Source of the DNA: Gramella sp. Hel_I_59
Lineage (GTDB): Bacteria > Bacteroidota > Bacteroidia > Flavobacteriales > Flavobacteriaceae
DNA: 64,000 bases
Direction of reading: 5' to 3'
NCBI RefSeq assembly: GCF_006714895.1
Contig: NZ_VFME01000001.1
Coordinates: forward strand, 2,542,001 to 2,606,000
Made by a program: the position numbers and the translations under genes. Position 1 is the first letter of the stretch. Every line of letters starts with the position of its first letter. Under the pieces are notes generated by a model that saw only the letters and a program-made list of their open reading frames with translations, did not search any database and had not been told where the DNA came from. Of this stretch, positions 1-7,839 are shown in pieces.

Positions 1-730
1 CCATTAAAAAATAAGTATATTCTAAATCCATAATTGGATATTCATATACATTTTTTTCAGCAACTTGGGTTAAAATCGTTTTGAGTATCTGTTTGGCTTC
101 AGTATAGTAGTTTGAATTATAACTTTGATCTGTATGAAAAATGTAAGGAATTGCATCGAAATATTCCTTCAATCCGAAAACTTTATTAGGTTCGTTACCT
201 AACCCAATGACTAATGAAGTAGGTTTAGTTGGTATTCCAAAATTACAGTAACCGTATAAAGGTTCGACAATTCTGTTAGGGGATTGATCGGGCTTTTCAT
301 TAACATGCTCTGCATGTGAATATCCGAACAGAATTTTTGCTTTATTTTTCTTATCAATATGAAAAATTGAATAAATTATATAAGAGTACCAATTACGGCT
401 CATGGAAGAATAATCAAGATAGATTACAGGATCATCATTTTCTGAGATAACCTTTTCAACGGCAAGAGAAATTTTATTTAAGAAAAGTGTTTCATTCTCA
501 TGCTCTTCGGCCAGATAAAATTCGAAACCTAATTGCTTATATCTCGTATCGTTCTTGATTCTATTTTTGGAATTTTTGTAGTGATCAAAACAAATTACAA
601 GTCCATTTTTTATAATTGATCGAAATTTGTTTGCTTGGAAAGTTGCCCTATTTTCAAAACCGGATGCCCCAATGAACAAATCGATTTTATTAATATTCTC
701 TAATTTTTCGAAGTGTTGTACTTTAAACAT
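1..730 (-). CDS. Unrecognised Rossmann-like protein of the accessory operon, C-terminus off the window
   Basis: An open frame runs from an ATG at 728-730 to the left edge (243 codons, no stop), so the C-terminus is missing. It follows the ATPase stop (733-735) by 2 bases and is evidently the fourth gene of the operon. The N-terminus has a hydrophobic strand and a GFENR motif (LFIGASGFENRA, about residues 18-29). Later comes a predicted strand ending in a D-Y-S-S-M-S-R motif (about residues 104-110). A beta strand followed by D/N-x-S/T-small-x-S/T-K/R recalls the nucleotide-sensing loop of CARF-type Rossmann domains, but that is inference from pattern only. I do not recognise the family. No signal peptide or membrane segment is visible. 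The base composition is AT-rich like the rest of the operon. Its place suggests a partner of the ATPase. Confidence 0.75.
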   Translation of the reverse strand, partial: MFKVQHFEKLENINKIDLFIGASGFENRATFQANKFRSIIKNGLVICFDHYKNSKNRIKNDTRYKQLGFEFYLAEEHENETLFLNKISLAVEKVISENDDPVIYLDYSSMSRNWYSYIIYSIFHIDKKNKAKILFGYSHAEHVNEKPDQSPNRIVEPLYGYCNFGIPTKPTSLVIGLGNEPNKVFGLKEYFDAIPYIFHTDQSYNSNYYTEAKQILKTILTQVAEKNVYEYPIMDLEYTYFLM

Positions 731-732
731 CT

Positions 733-2586
733 TTAGAAGATTTCAGTTTGATGATTGGTTGGTTTTTCACCTCTTAGAATAACACTTAATTTCACAAACG
801 AAATAATCCGGTTTGGTATTTTGTATCTTGGAGTAAGAAATGCTGACAATCTAAACCTTTTATTAATTACGCCTGTTTTGGACAAACTCTCGACAGGATC
901 CAAATAAACAATAGCACCTAGATGTAATGCCGTCTCTAATAATGCTACAATCTTTGCATTAATATCTACGTCTACAATAAAGGTTGTAGGTGAAGATTTT
1001 TGAAACTCGTTTGATACTAACTTTTGGAAAAAAAAGTTTCCAATTTTATCGATCAAATCAGTTGCCAAATTGAAATCCGAATTGTTTACAGTAATCGTAG
1101 AATCAGGATGATTTTTCAATAAGTTGAAATATTTCTTAGAAGCAACTGATATTACGCTGGACTGGCTATTTTTAGAAATTGGAAAATCACCCGAGTTATT
1201 TTGATTTAAAATCTCATTTATCAACCCAATTAATAACCGAGGATTACCATCACATATTTCATAAATATAAGGTACACCAAAGTGAATAGGTGGATTGCGC
1301 CTCGTTCTATTCTTATAAATCAATCGATAGATTGCATCAACCTTATATTTCAGAAAAACACTTTTCTGTAATGCTGGATCGTTTGTGAAGGGTTCGTCTG
1401 AATTAATACCTCTTTTATCTATAAATTGTTTAAATGAATCATCTATTATGGCTAATCGTTTGAAAAGGTAATACAGTGCACTTTTTTTCGCTGTAGAAGG
1501 ATATAATTGTGAATTTTTTTTATATCCTATCTGTTCCTTTTCAAAGGAATTTAAGCTGTTTAACTCATCCACTATTAGCGTATTTAATATCCATTCTCCA
1601 AATATGCTATTTACATCAAGGACACCACTGTCATATTTATTTATAATCTTTTTCTCAATTAAGCGAGCAGAAAATCTTGACCACTTATTAAGGCCCTCTT
1701 CGTCATATACCCAAAGTTTGACTGAACTAAAATCATTCCCCTGAGTAACATCTATTTCATTGTTTTCAATATCAAATAAAGGAGTAGTAGTTAACTTAAA
1801 TATAAATTTTTGGTCAACGCTTCTGAGAAACGAAACTAATTTCATTTGTAAAAACTTTGGAACTATTTCGAGCTCATCGAAGCATAGCGCCCACTTCATA
1901 TTATCTTTAAAATCAATATTTTCCTCTACTACTTTACAACCTAGCTTGGTCAGATCGAAAAATTCGTTAAAAACATAATTAGGGAGGTTTCCACGAAAAT
2001 CTTTCTGCTTACCACTAAAAATTAACTTCTTAATCAAGTTGTTAATTTGCCTAACTCGCTGTAATATTTCCAACTCTACATTATCAAGGTTAGGTATTGT
2101 GTTTGTGGGTAACTCCCAGTTACTAATTAAACCTTTACTTATTTTATACTCTTTCTGAATTTTGACCAGGGGATCTGAAACTTGGAAATCAAGAATTGAT
2201 TTAAATGTTTTACATAAAGCAATATTAATATTACAGGAAAATAAAAATTCAATAATTATTTCTACAACTGAATTTTCATTTTTAAGATGTTTCCTTAAAT
2301 AATCGAATTGGTTTTTCCATTGGATATCTGATGGTACATAAACACCAGTAAATTTAATATTATCCTTAATGGATGACGATTCTTCGTCGTTCCAGTAGGC
2401 TAATCCAGCAGGAGTAAGCATTTTCAGTAATGTTGTTTTGCCACAGCCTCTAGATCCCATCAACAACATGCTACTATCCTTGGCTAATTCACGATATTCA
2501 TCATTTACTACAAATGATTCCGAAATGTCTTTGAAGGAAAAATATCGGGCATTGAATGTATCGTACAGTAAAAGTTTATCAATCAT
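733..2586 (-). CDS. ORC/Cdc6-like AAA-type P-loop ATPase of the accessory operon
   Basis: This is a 617-residue cytoplasmic protein. It has a Walker A motif GSRGCGKT at residues 44-51 and a Walker B motif CFDELE at 235-240. A sensor-1-like stretch (FKLTTTP) follows near residue 265, and a GNPRLL motif lies near residue 455, where ORC/Cdc6-type ATPases carry sensor 2. The gap of about 185 residues between Walker A and B is long and suggests an insertion. The motifs show an ATPase; the ORC/Cdc6 assignment is inferred from the spacing and the GNPR motif, and a STAND-type ATPase is the main alternative. It starts 1 base after the phosphoesterase stop, and the next gene begins 2 bases after its own stop, so all are probably co-transcribed. 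Such ATPases are frequent motors or sensors in prokaryotic defence operons. Confidence 0.85.
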   Translation of the reverse strand: MIDKLLLYDTFNARYFSFKDISESFVVNDEYRELAKDSSMLLMGSRGCGKTTLLKMLTPAGLAYWNDEESSSIKDNIKFTGVYVPSDIQWKNQFDYLRKHLKNENSVVEIIIEFLFSCNINIALCKTFKSILDFQVSDPLVKIQKEYKISKGLISNWELPTNTIPNLDNVELEILQRVRQINNLIKKLIFSGKQKDFRGNLPNYVFNEFFDLTKLGCKVVEENIDFKDNMKWALCFDELEIVPKFLQMKLVSFLRSVDQKFIFKLTTTPLFDIENNEIDVTQGNDFSSVKLWVYDEEGLNKWSRFSARLIEKKIINKYDSGVLDVNSIFGEWILNTLIVDELNSLNSFEKEQIGYKKNSQLYPSTAKKSALYYLFKRLAIIDDSFKQFIDKRGINSDEPFTNDPALQKSVFLKYKVDAIYRLIYKNRTRRNPPIHFGVPYIYEICDGNPRLLIGLINEILNQNNSGDFPISKNSQSSVISVASKKYFNLLKNHPDSTITVNNSDFNLATDLIDKIGNFFFQKLVSNEFQKSSPTTFIVDVDINAKIVALLETALHLGAIVYLDPVESLSKTGVINKRFRLSAFLTPRYKIPNRIISFVKLSVILRGEKPTNHQTEIF

Positions 2587-2587
2587 T

Positions 2588-3718
2588 TCATCTACTGGTT
2601 AAAACAGCTGGTTTTAATGGAAATTCCGGCTGAGGAACTAAATTAAATTGCTTGTTTAATAAATCTCCCAATTTGATCAGAGTTTCTGGAGTCATGTAAT
2701 CTAATTCAGGATTTGCCAACATCACGCTTTCATACAAAACAGCATCTGAATTAAAACTATCAAAAGTTGTTTTTATCTTCTTAGCTAATGTATTTAAATT
2801 TACTCTTTCTCCAAATCCAATTTCTGGTGGAAAACGATGGTTTAATTCTACCTCCCAGCCATTTTGAATATTATATTCCCATGAAAATATTTTTCCTTTG
2901 CTTTTTGATTTTATGTCCACCACGTGAAACATTGTTTTAAAACCAGTCCCTTGTAAATTCTCAAATGAAGAGAAACTCCCACTAGCAAAGATCGTAAGAC
3001 CATCCCTCTCTACAATTCTTGGTTGATGCTTATGACCATGAATAACTAAATCGTAATTGTACCTATTTAAAATTGTCAACAATGTATCCCCGCGATCCAG
3101 TGAATCAGCGTCTCTCCAATTTTCTATATTTGAATGTTTAATTGGATGGTGATGTAGTATACATATTTTGATTTTTTGTTCATCAGAATTCAGTTCTTCT
3201 TCTATGGCTTCCAATGTTCTATGTGAAATTTCTGAAATTCCCGCACTCGCTTCATCTATATGATTGAGAACTGTATTTATCATCAGAATTTCAAAATCTT
3301 TAAATTCGTAAATACAATAGCCCTCCTGCCAGAACTTTAGGTTCGATTCTTTATCAGGTGTTGGAAAATTAATACTAAAATTCTCTATGTACTCAAATGG
3401 CTTTTCACCTACATATGTTTTTCTCGAATTTACATCATGGTTTCCAGGTATTCCAATTAAGATTTCGGCATTCATCTCATTTTTTATTCTGTTCAATCCT
3501 TCCCAAGCTGATTTAATTCCTTGCTTATAAGCTTTATCTCCTAGGTCTCCCAAACACAGGACAATATCAGAATGAGTTGACTTATCCTCACCAATTTTTT
3601 TCAAAATTGAAGAAATTGGATTCTGGTTAATAGGCACATCAGGAATATCTGAATAAAAAAAAGAACTATTACCTTTTTTTTCAGTACAGTGCAAATCACT
3701 AATTATACATAACTTCAT
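2588..3718 (-). CDS. Calcineurin-like metallophosphoesterase of the accessory operon
   Basis: The 376-residue protein carries all five calcineurin-like metal-binding blocks: D8 and H10 in SDLH, GDLGD at 57-61, GNHD at 92-95, the HHH cluster at 189-191 and GHKH at 228-231. It should therefore be an active di-metal phosphodiesterase, nuclease or phosphatase; the substrate cannot be read from sequence. A C-terminal segment of about 120 residues after the fold is unassigned. I chose the ATG at 3716-3718 because SDLH then falls where the family usually has it. A TTG at 3728-3730 overlapping the methyltransferase stop by 4 bp would add four residues. It sits between a DNA methyltransferase and an ATPase, which suggests it is the effector or signal-degrading enzyme of a defence-type operon (inference). 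Confidence 0.88.
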   Translation of the reverse strand: MKLCIISDLHCTEKKGNSSFFYSDIPDVPINQNPISSILKKIGEDKSTHSDIVLCLGDLGDKAYKQGIKSAWEGLNRIKNEMNAEILIGIPGNHDVNSRKTYVGEKPFEYIENFSINFPTPDKESNLKFWQEGYCIYEFKDFEILMINTVLNHIDEASAGISEISHRTLEAIEEELNSDEQKIKICILHHHPIKHSNIENWRDADSLDRGDTLLTILNRYNYDLVIHGHKHQPRIVERDGLTIFASGSFSSFENLQGTGFKTMFHVVDIKSKSKGKIFSWEYNIQNGWEVELNHRFPPEIGFGERVNLNTLAKKIKTTFDSFNSDAVLYESVMLANPELDYMTPETLIKLGDLLNKQFNLVPQPEFPLKPAVLTSR

Positions 3719-3726
3719 TCCAGGTA

Positions 3727-4560
3727 TCAATAGTTTTTTATAATTATTTCTGGTATTTTCTTCCTTATTTTTTTACCACTAATGCTTCTTACAGTGTCAA
3801 GCTGAATTATATTCCAATGTTTATACTGCTTCCTTATAAATTCAATATCTGGGTACGAGATAAGGACATAGGAATCGTTATTAGCCAGATTGGATGCGTA
3901 TTCTGCCAACTCTAAATGATCATTTTTTGTGAAATGATCTTTAGTATATTGACGCTGATGATTAGACCAATCATAAGGTGGATAAGGGGGATCCATGTAG
4001 ACAAAATCGTTCCTTTTAATATCTGTTACTACAGATTTATAATCTCTGGCTAATATCGTGGTATCTTGAAGTTTCAAGCTTATAGCTGAAAGATGATCGT
4101 ATGCAGGCAGACTAGGTTTGGTCTTACCTAATGGAACATTATAACTCCCTCGCTTGTTAATCCTGTACATACCATTATAATTGGTGTGAATAAGAAAAAT
4201 AAATCTACCAGCTTGTTCGTAACCAGACCTTCTAATATTTTTGTTGTAATCCTCTCGAATCTTGTAATAATATTCATGATTCCTTTCGAAACGTTTCGCG
4301 TGAAATTTTAAAAGTTCACTTATCTTTTCGAAGTTACTTTTAATGGAATTATAAGAATTTATTAATGGAAAATTTACATCAGATATAGTTGAGGAAGGAA
4401 AAGATGACTGAAAGAATAGACTTCCAGCACCTAAAAAGGGTTCAAAATAATTTGTAATGGTATTTGAAGGAAGATTGTTAATGATCTCTGTAATTAATTT
4501 CTGCTTACCACCTGCCCATCGCAAAAATGGCTTTTCAACTAAAACTTCTTTATCGATCAT
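3727..4560 (-). CDS. Dam-type (D12 class) DNA adenine N6-methyltransferase
   Basis: The protein (277 residues) has the D12-class layout: an N-terminal LRWAGGK block at 13-19, the SAM-binding motif PFLGAGS at 41-47 and the catalytic DPPY at 190-193. The family transfers methyl groups from S-adenosylmethionine to N6 of adenine, typically in short motifs such as GATC; the target here is unknown. The ATG at 4558-4560 puts the WAGGK block at the usual distance. An alternative TTG at 4573-4575 lies inside an inverted repeat that looks like an operator, so I disfavour it. It is the first gene of the minus-strand operon and ends 8 bases before the phosphoesterase ATG. No classic restriction endonuclease is visible beside it, so it either marks self DNA for the rest of the operon or is a solitary enzyme. 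Confidence 0.92.
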   Translation of the reverse strand: MIDKEVLVEKPFLRWAGGKQKLITEIINNLPSNTITNYFEPFLGAGSLFFQSSFPSSTISDVNFPLINSYNSIKSNFEKISELLKFHAKRFERNHEYYYKIREDYNKNIRRSGYEQAGRFIFLIHTNYNGMYRINKRGSYNVPLGKTKPSLPAYDHLSAISLKLQDTTILARDYKSVVTDIKRNDFVYMDPPYPPYDWSNHQRQYTKDHFTKNDHLELAEYASNLANNDSYVLISYPDIEFIRKQYKHWNIIQLDTVRSISGKKIRKKIPEIIIKNY

Positions 4561-4567
4561 GTAGAAA

Positions 4568-4586
4568 TTAAACAAAAATTGTTTAA
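4568..4586. promoter_or_regulatory. Perfect inverted repeat at the head of the accessory operon
   Basis: TTAAACAA, then AAA, then TTGTTTAA: 8-bp perfect arms immediately upstream of the methyltransferase ATG (4560). On the minus strand it contains AATTTTTG, one base off the TAnnTTTG -7 element. It therefore plausibly combines promoter and operator, as in autoregulated modification genes. The function is inferred. Confidence 0.45.
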
Positions 4587-4684
4587 GTAATTCGAAAACT
4601 TCATATTAGAATACTACAAACTTACTTGTAATTATAAGTCGCCAGCAAAATAACATATAAAAAAAGAAAAAGCTTAGTAATATT

Positions 4685-4740
4685 GCAAGAATAGCTTTCA
4701 AAAATTGAGATCTGATTGGTGATCCCTAGAATATTCTTGC
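4685..4740. repeat. Spaced inverted repeat between tRNA-Ser and the accessory operon
   Basis: GCAAGAATA (4685-4693) and TATTCTTGC (4732-4740) are perfect 9-bp arms separated by 38 bases. The right arm also overlaps the palindrome AGAATATTCT (4729-4738). It lies in the non-coding stretch between the island and the tRNA terminator. It could be a recombination-associated site or a protein-binding dyad, and chance is possible in such AT-rich DNA. Confidence 0.3.
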
Positions 4741-4800
4741 TAGAACTCATTTGATTTAAAAATGGAACAAACAACACCTAATTCAACACCTAAAAATACA

Positions 4801-4830
4801 AAGCCCCGTTATCATTGAGATACGGGGCTT
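4801..4830 (-). terminator. Intrinsic terminator of tRNA-Ser
   Basis: AAGCCCCGT (4801-4809) pairs perfectly with ACGGGGCTT (4822-4830) around a 12-base loop. Read on the minus strand, the hairpin lies just after the tRNA 3' end and is followed by TTTGTATTTTT. The plus strand also has TTTT after it, so it may work both ways. Confidence 0.75.
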
Positions 4831-4835
4831 TTCTG

Positions 4836-4920
4836 CGGAGAAAGAGGGATTCGAACCCCCGGAGGTGTGACCCTCAACAGTTTTCAAGACTGCCGCATTC
4901 GACCGCTCTGCCATTTCTCC
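4836..4920 (-). tRNA. tRNA-Ser (anticodon UGA)
   Basis: An 85-nt cloverleaf on the minus strand: acceptor stem GGAGAAA/TTTCTCC with discriminator G at 4836, a long variable arm typical of class II tRNAs, and the TTCGAAT T-loop. The anticodon loop CTTGAAA gives TGA (4884-4886), reading UCA serine codons. CCA is not encoded after the discriminator. Its 3' end faces the AT-rich accessory operon; tRNA 3' ends are common integration sites. Confidence 0.96.
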
Positions 4921-4930
4921 TGAGTGTCCT

Positions 4931-4947
4931 ATCAGCTATTTGCTGAT
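4931..4947 (-). other. Small hairpin in the tRNA-Ser 5' leader
   Basis: ATCAGC, TATTT, GCTGAT: a 6-bp stem between the promoter and the mature tRNA 5' end (4920). It could help RNase P or other leader processing; the function is inferred. Confidence 0.35.
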
Positions 4948-4955
4948 TGCGGGTG

Positions 4956-4987
4956 CAAATATAACAAGCTTTTTTAATTTTCAACAA
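4956..4987 (-). promoter_or_regulatory. Bacteroidota promoter of tRNA-Ser
   Basis: On the minus strand a -7 element TATATTTG (4956-4963) is preceded after 18 nt by a -33 TTG (4982-4984), with another TTG at 4985-4987. This matches the TTG/TAnnTTTG consensus and places the transcription start a few tens of bases before the tRNA. Confidence 0.75.
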
Positions 4988-5138
4988 CTAATTTCTAAAC
5001 TTTTTCTTCTTTTTTCGTAGCTGCTTCTATATCAGTCAATTTCATATTAATAATTTACTTTGAAAAATTCAATAGAAATTTTAGCTTCTATTTTTATTTA
5101 CTTTTCTTTCAATCTTTATACGAAATTCTAACAGAATT

Positions 5139-5765
5139 ATGGAGCAGGATTGGGCAGCTTTAAATAAGTATCGCGAAGAGAACATAAAAATTACGCAAAG
5201 TTCAATATGGCCGGAAGTAGTTTTTATGGGCGACTCAATTACAGAAGCATGGGCGAATCTTCATCCAAAATTTTTTGACAGCAACAATTATCTTGGTAGA
5301 GGTATTGGCGGCCAAACCACTCCACAAATGCTTATAAGATTCACGGCAGATGTACTAGATCTAAATCCAAAAGCAGTAGTAATTTTAGGAGGAACGAATG
5401 ATATCACCGAGAACACAGGAACCTCTTCCATCAAAATGATTACCGACAATATCAAAGCCATGGCATACCTGGCAGAAAAGAAAAATATTAAAGTGATACT
5501 AAGTTCGGTGCTTCCGGTTAACAATTATCCATGGCGACCCGGGTTGAAACCTGTTTCCAAAATAGAGGTACTGAAAGCCTGGCTTCAGAATTTCACACAA
5601 GAGAATGGATATGTCTACCTCGATTATTTTGACTCGTTGCGTGATGAAAACAAGGGACTACCGAAAAGATTTTCCGAAGATGGAGTACATCCTAATTCCA
5701 TTGCATATCGAATCATGGAACCCCTAGCTATAGAAGCCATCAAAAAAGCATTACGCAACCAGTAG
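5139..5765 (+). CDS. SGNH/GDSL-family hydrolase (esterase/lipase type)
   Basis: The 208-residue protein shows all four SGNH blocks: GDSI with nucleophile Ser33 (31-34), the oxyanion-hole glycine in GGQT (57-60), Asn87 in GTND (85-88), and the catalytic D181/H184 pair in DGVHPN. The family hydrolyses esters of lipids, acetylated sugars or other small substrates; the substrate is not readable here. I see no clear signal peptide, so it is probably cytoplasmic, unlike many Bacteroidota members that are secreted. It is a single gene, with the tRNA-Ser promoter pointing away upstream and the M28 peptidase about 195 bases downstream. Confidence 0.92.
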   Translation: MEQDWAALNKYREENIKITQSSIWPEVVFMGDSITEAWANLHPKFFDSNNYLGRGIGGQTTPQMLIRFTADVLDLNPKAVVILGGTNDITENTGTSSIKMITDNIKAMAYLAEKKNIKVILSSVLPVNNYPWRPGLKPVSKIEVLKAWLQNFTQENGYVYLDYFDSLRDENKGLPKRFSEDGVHPNSIAYRIMEPLAIEAIKKALRNQ

Positions 5766-5960
5766 AAAACTTGGAAAATACTCATCCACATGCATTTGCA
5801 TTAGTCAATAAATTTTCAGATTCTAAGTTAATTTCCTCAGTAAGTATGCAATTCAATTTAAACCTTCTGAACTTCTCTTAGTCTATTTACTAAGGGACAT
5901 TCATATCCTTTACATCAAAACCGCTATATTGGCGGCATTAATGAATAACTAATTTATAAT

Positions 5961-6983
5961 ATGAAAAAAATTTGGTTTCTGGCCTTACCTGCCCTTTTAG
6001 CCGCATGTAGCGCCCATAACAAGAAGATCGAGAATGCAGATCCTATGGAATATGCTAACACGATCACTTCCGAAGAACTTAAGGAACATCTTTATACATT
6101 TGCCAGTGATGAATTTGAAGGTCGTGAGACTGGAGAGCCTGGTCAGAAAATGGCTGCAGAATATCTTAAGAACGAATATAAAAGTCTCAACCTACCTTCT
6201 CCAATTGGCGGTGATGACTATTACCAGGAAGTACCTGTAAGTTATTTCAAAAGAGGGAATGTAAAACCGACAGAGAATGTCGTTGCATTTTTAAAAGGTT
6301 CTGAAAAGCCTGATGAGATCCTTGTTATTTCTTCTCATTACGATCATGTTGGGATGGACGATGAAGGAAATGTTTATAATGGTGCAGATGATGATGGTTC
6401 TGGTACCGTTGGGGTTCTTGAAATCGCTGAAGCTTTTGTTGAAGCCAGCAAAGATGGATACACACCAAAACGTTCTATTCTTTTCCTGAATGTAACTGGT
6501 GAAGAAAAAGGACTGGTTGGTTCTAAATTTTATACAGATGAACCAATTTTCCCACTTGCTAATACCGTAGCAAACCTTAATATCGATATGATTGGTAGAA
6601 TCGATCCTGATCATGAAGGGAAAGAAGACTACGTGTATCTAATTGGAAGTGATAAGCTAAGCACAGATCTTCATGAATTAAGTGAGAACGTAAACACTAA
6701 ATTTGTGAATATGGATCTTGACTATAAGTATAACGACGAGAACGATCCAAACAGATTTTATTACCGAAGTGATCACTATAACTTCGCAAAAAACAATATT
6801 CCGATCATTTTCTATTTTAACGGGACTCATGCCGATTATCACAAAATGACCGATACTCCAGATAAAATCGAATACGACCTGTTAGCCAAACGTGCACAAT
6901 TAGTATTTCTTACTGCCTGGGAGATCGCTAACCGTGATGAAAGAATCGTGGTTGATAAACCAATCGAAAAAGATTCAGAATAA
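5961..6983 (+). CDS. M28-family zinc aminopeptidase lipoprotein
   Basis: The 340-residue product begins with a lipoprotein signal ending at Cys16 (LLAAC), so it should be anchored in the envelope. It then carries the M28 metal ligands: HYDH (about 127-130), the bridging Asp in NGADDDGSG (about 140-148), the catalytic EE in TGEEKG (about 181), the Asp in NIDMIGR, and a late His in THADYH. M28 enzymes remove N-terminal residues from peptides using two zinc ions. Length is normal for the single-domain secreted form. It stands alone and is followed by a terminator. A role in peptide scavenging is family knowledge, not shown here. Confidence 0.93.
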   Translation: MKKIWFLALPALLAACSAHNKKIENADPMEYANTITSEELKEHLYTFASDEFEGRETGEPGQKMAAEYLKNEYKSLNLPSPIGGDDYYQEVPVSYFKRGNVKPTENVVAFLKGSEKPDEILVISSHYDHVGMDDEGNVYNGADDDGSGTVGVLEIAEAFVEASKDGYTPKRSILFLNVTGEEKGLVGSKFYTDEPIFPLANTVANLNIDMIGRIDPDHEGKEDYVYLIGSDKLSTDLHELSENVNTKFVNMDLDYKYNDENDPNRFYYRSDHYNFAKNNIPIIFYFNGTHADYHKMTDTPDKIEYDLLAKRAQLVFLTAWEIANRDERIVVDKPIEKDSE

Positions 6984-7003
6984 TTGCGGAACACATAAAA
7001 AAT

Positions 7004-7031
7004 AAAAAGCTCCTTCACAGGAGCTTTTTTT
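7004..7031 (+). terminator. Terminator between the M28 peptidase and pcm
   Basis: AAAAGCTCC and GGAGCTTTT around the loop TTCACA, with T-runs on the plus strand. Tail-to-tail position suggests it serves both genes. Confidence 0.8.
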
Positions 7032-7061
7032 ATGCTTTGATCTCAACTTTCGAGATGTTAT

Positions 7062-7703
7062 TTAGTTCTTATTCTGAAGCAGTGGTACAAATCTAAAGTT
7101 TCCGTATTCAGTTTTATCAAACTCTTTTGGAGATTTTCGAATAAACAGGGTCATGATCTGCACATCTGTTCCTACCGGGATGACCAGACGTCCCCCGACT
7201 TTTAACTGACTCAGCAGATCCATAGGAACTTCCGGCGCACCGGCCGTAACAATAATCTTGTCATAAGGGGCATATTCAGGGATTCCCTTGTAACCATCAC
7301 CAAAACTTAGATATTTAGGCCTATAACCGATCTTCGACAAAAAGGTTTTGGTCTTTTTATATAATTCTTTTTGTCTTTCAATACTAAAGACCTTCGCGCC
7401 AAGCAGACAAAGAACCGCCGTTTGATAACCACTTCCAGTTCCAACTTCCAGCACCTTTTCACCGGGTTTTACTTCTAGTAATTCAGATTGAAATGCTACC
7501 GTATAAGGTTGTGAAATAGTTTGATCTGCCGCAATGGGGAATGCCTTGTCCTGGTATGCATGATCTTCAAAACTGCTATCCATAAACAGATGCCTTGGGA
7601 TCTTTCCAATGGCAGCCAGCACTTTCTTATCGGTGATTCCCTTTTTCTCCACCGTTCTTACTAATTGCTGTCTTTTTCCCTGATGTCTGTAAGTATCTTT
7701 CAA
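7062..7703 (-). CDS. pcm: Protein-L-isoaspartate O-methyltransferase
   Basis: The 213-residue enzyme has the family's early ISQPYT-type block (TISQPYTVAF, about 81-90) and the SAM-binding motif VLEVGTGSGYQ (about 102-112), followed by an acidic/Arg region (SIERQ). It methylates isoaspartyl residues in damaged proteins to start their repair. Length is usual. It is a single gene on the minus strand, convergent with the M28 peptidase. A nearby divergent gene starts at 7840, leaving about 135 bases for both promoters. Confidence 0.93.
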   Translation of the reverse strand: MKDTYRHQGKRQQLVRTVEKKGITDKKVLAAIGKIPRHLFMDSSFEDHAYQDKAFPIAADQTISQPYTVAFQSELLEVKPGEKVLEVGTGSGYQTAVLCLLGAKVFSIERQKELYKKTKTFLSKIGYRPKYLSFGDGYKGIPEYAPYDKIIVTAGAPEVPMDLLSQLKVGGRLVIPVGTDVQIMTLFIRKSPKEFDKTEYGNFRFVPLLQNKN

Positions 7704-7788
7704 GTCCGGTTTGCTTTGTTGCGGGTATAAAATTAGGCAAAGAAGCCGACTATTCCCAAGTAATTTGCACTCCCAATTTGGCCTGTAA

Positions 7789-7822
7789 TTGTAAAGTATT
7801 TAATATCAAAATGCTATTTTTG
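7789..7822 (+). promoter_or_regulatory. Promoter of the Gfo/Idh/MocA oxidoreductase gene
   Basis: TATTTTTG (7815-7822) matches TAnnTTTG exactly, with TTG at 7789-7791, 23 nt upstream (longer than the usual 19). The -7 box overlaps a GTG at 7822, so transcription should start after that codon. This supports the ATG at 7840 as the start. Confidence 0.55.
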
Positions 7823-7839
7823 TGAAAAATGCAAAATAT

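Noticed and set aside
1..4575. Retron or CRISPR-linked system
   Set aside because: No reverse transcriptase, no repeat-spacer array and no Cas protein in the visible part.
4762..4818. 18-codon open frame between the accessory operon and tRNA-Ser
   Set aside because: It runs into the tRNA terminator hairpin, is very short and repetitive (two ACACCTAA copies), and has no promoter; listed only as possible debris.
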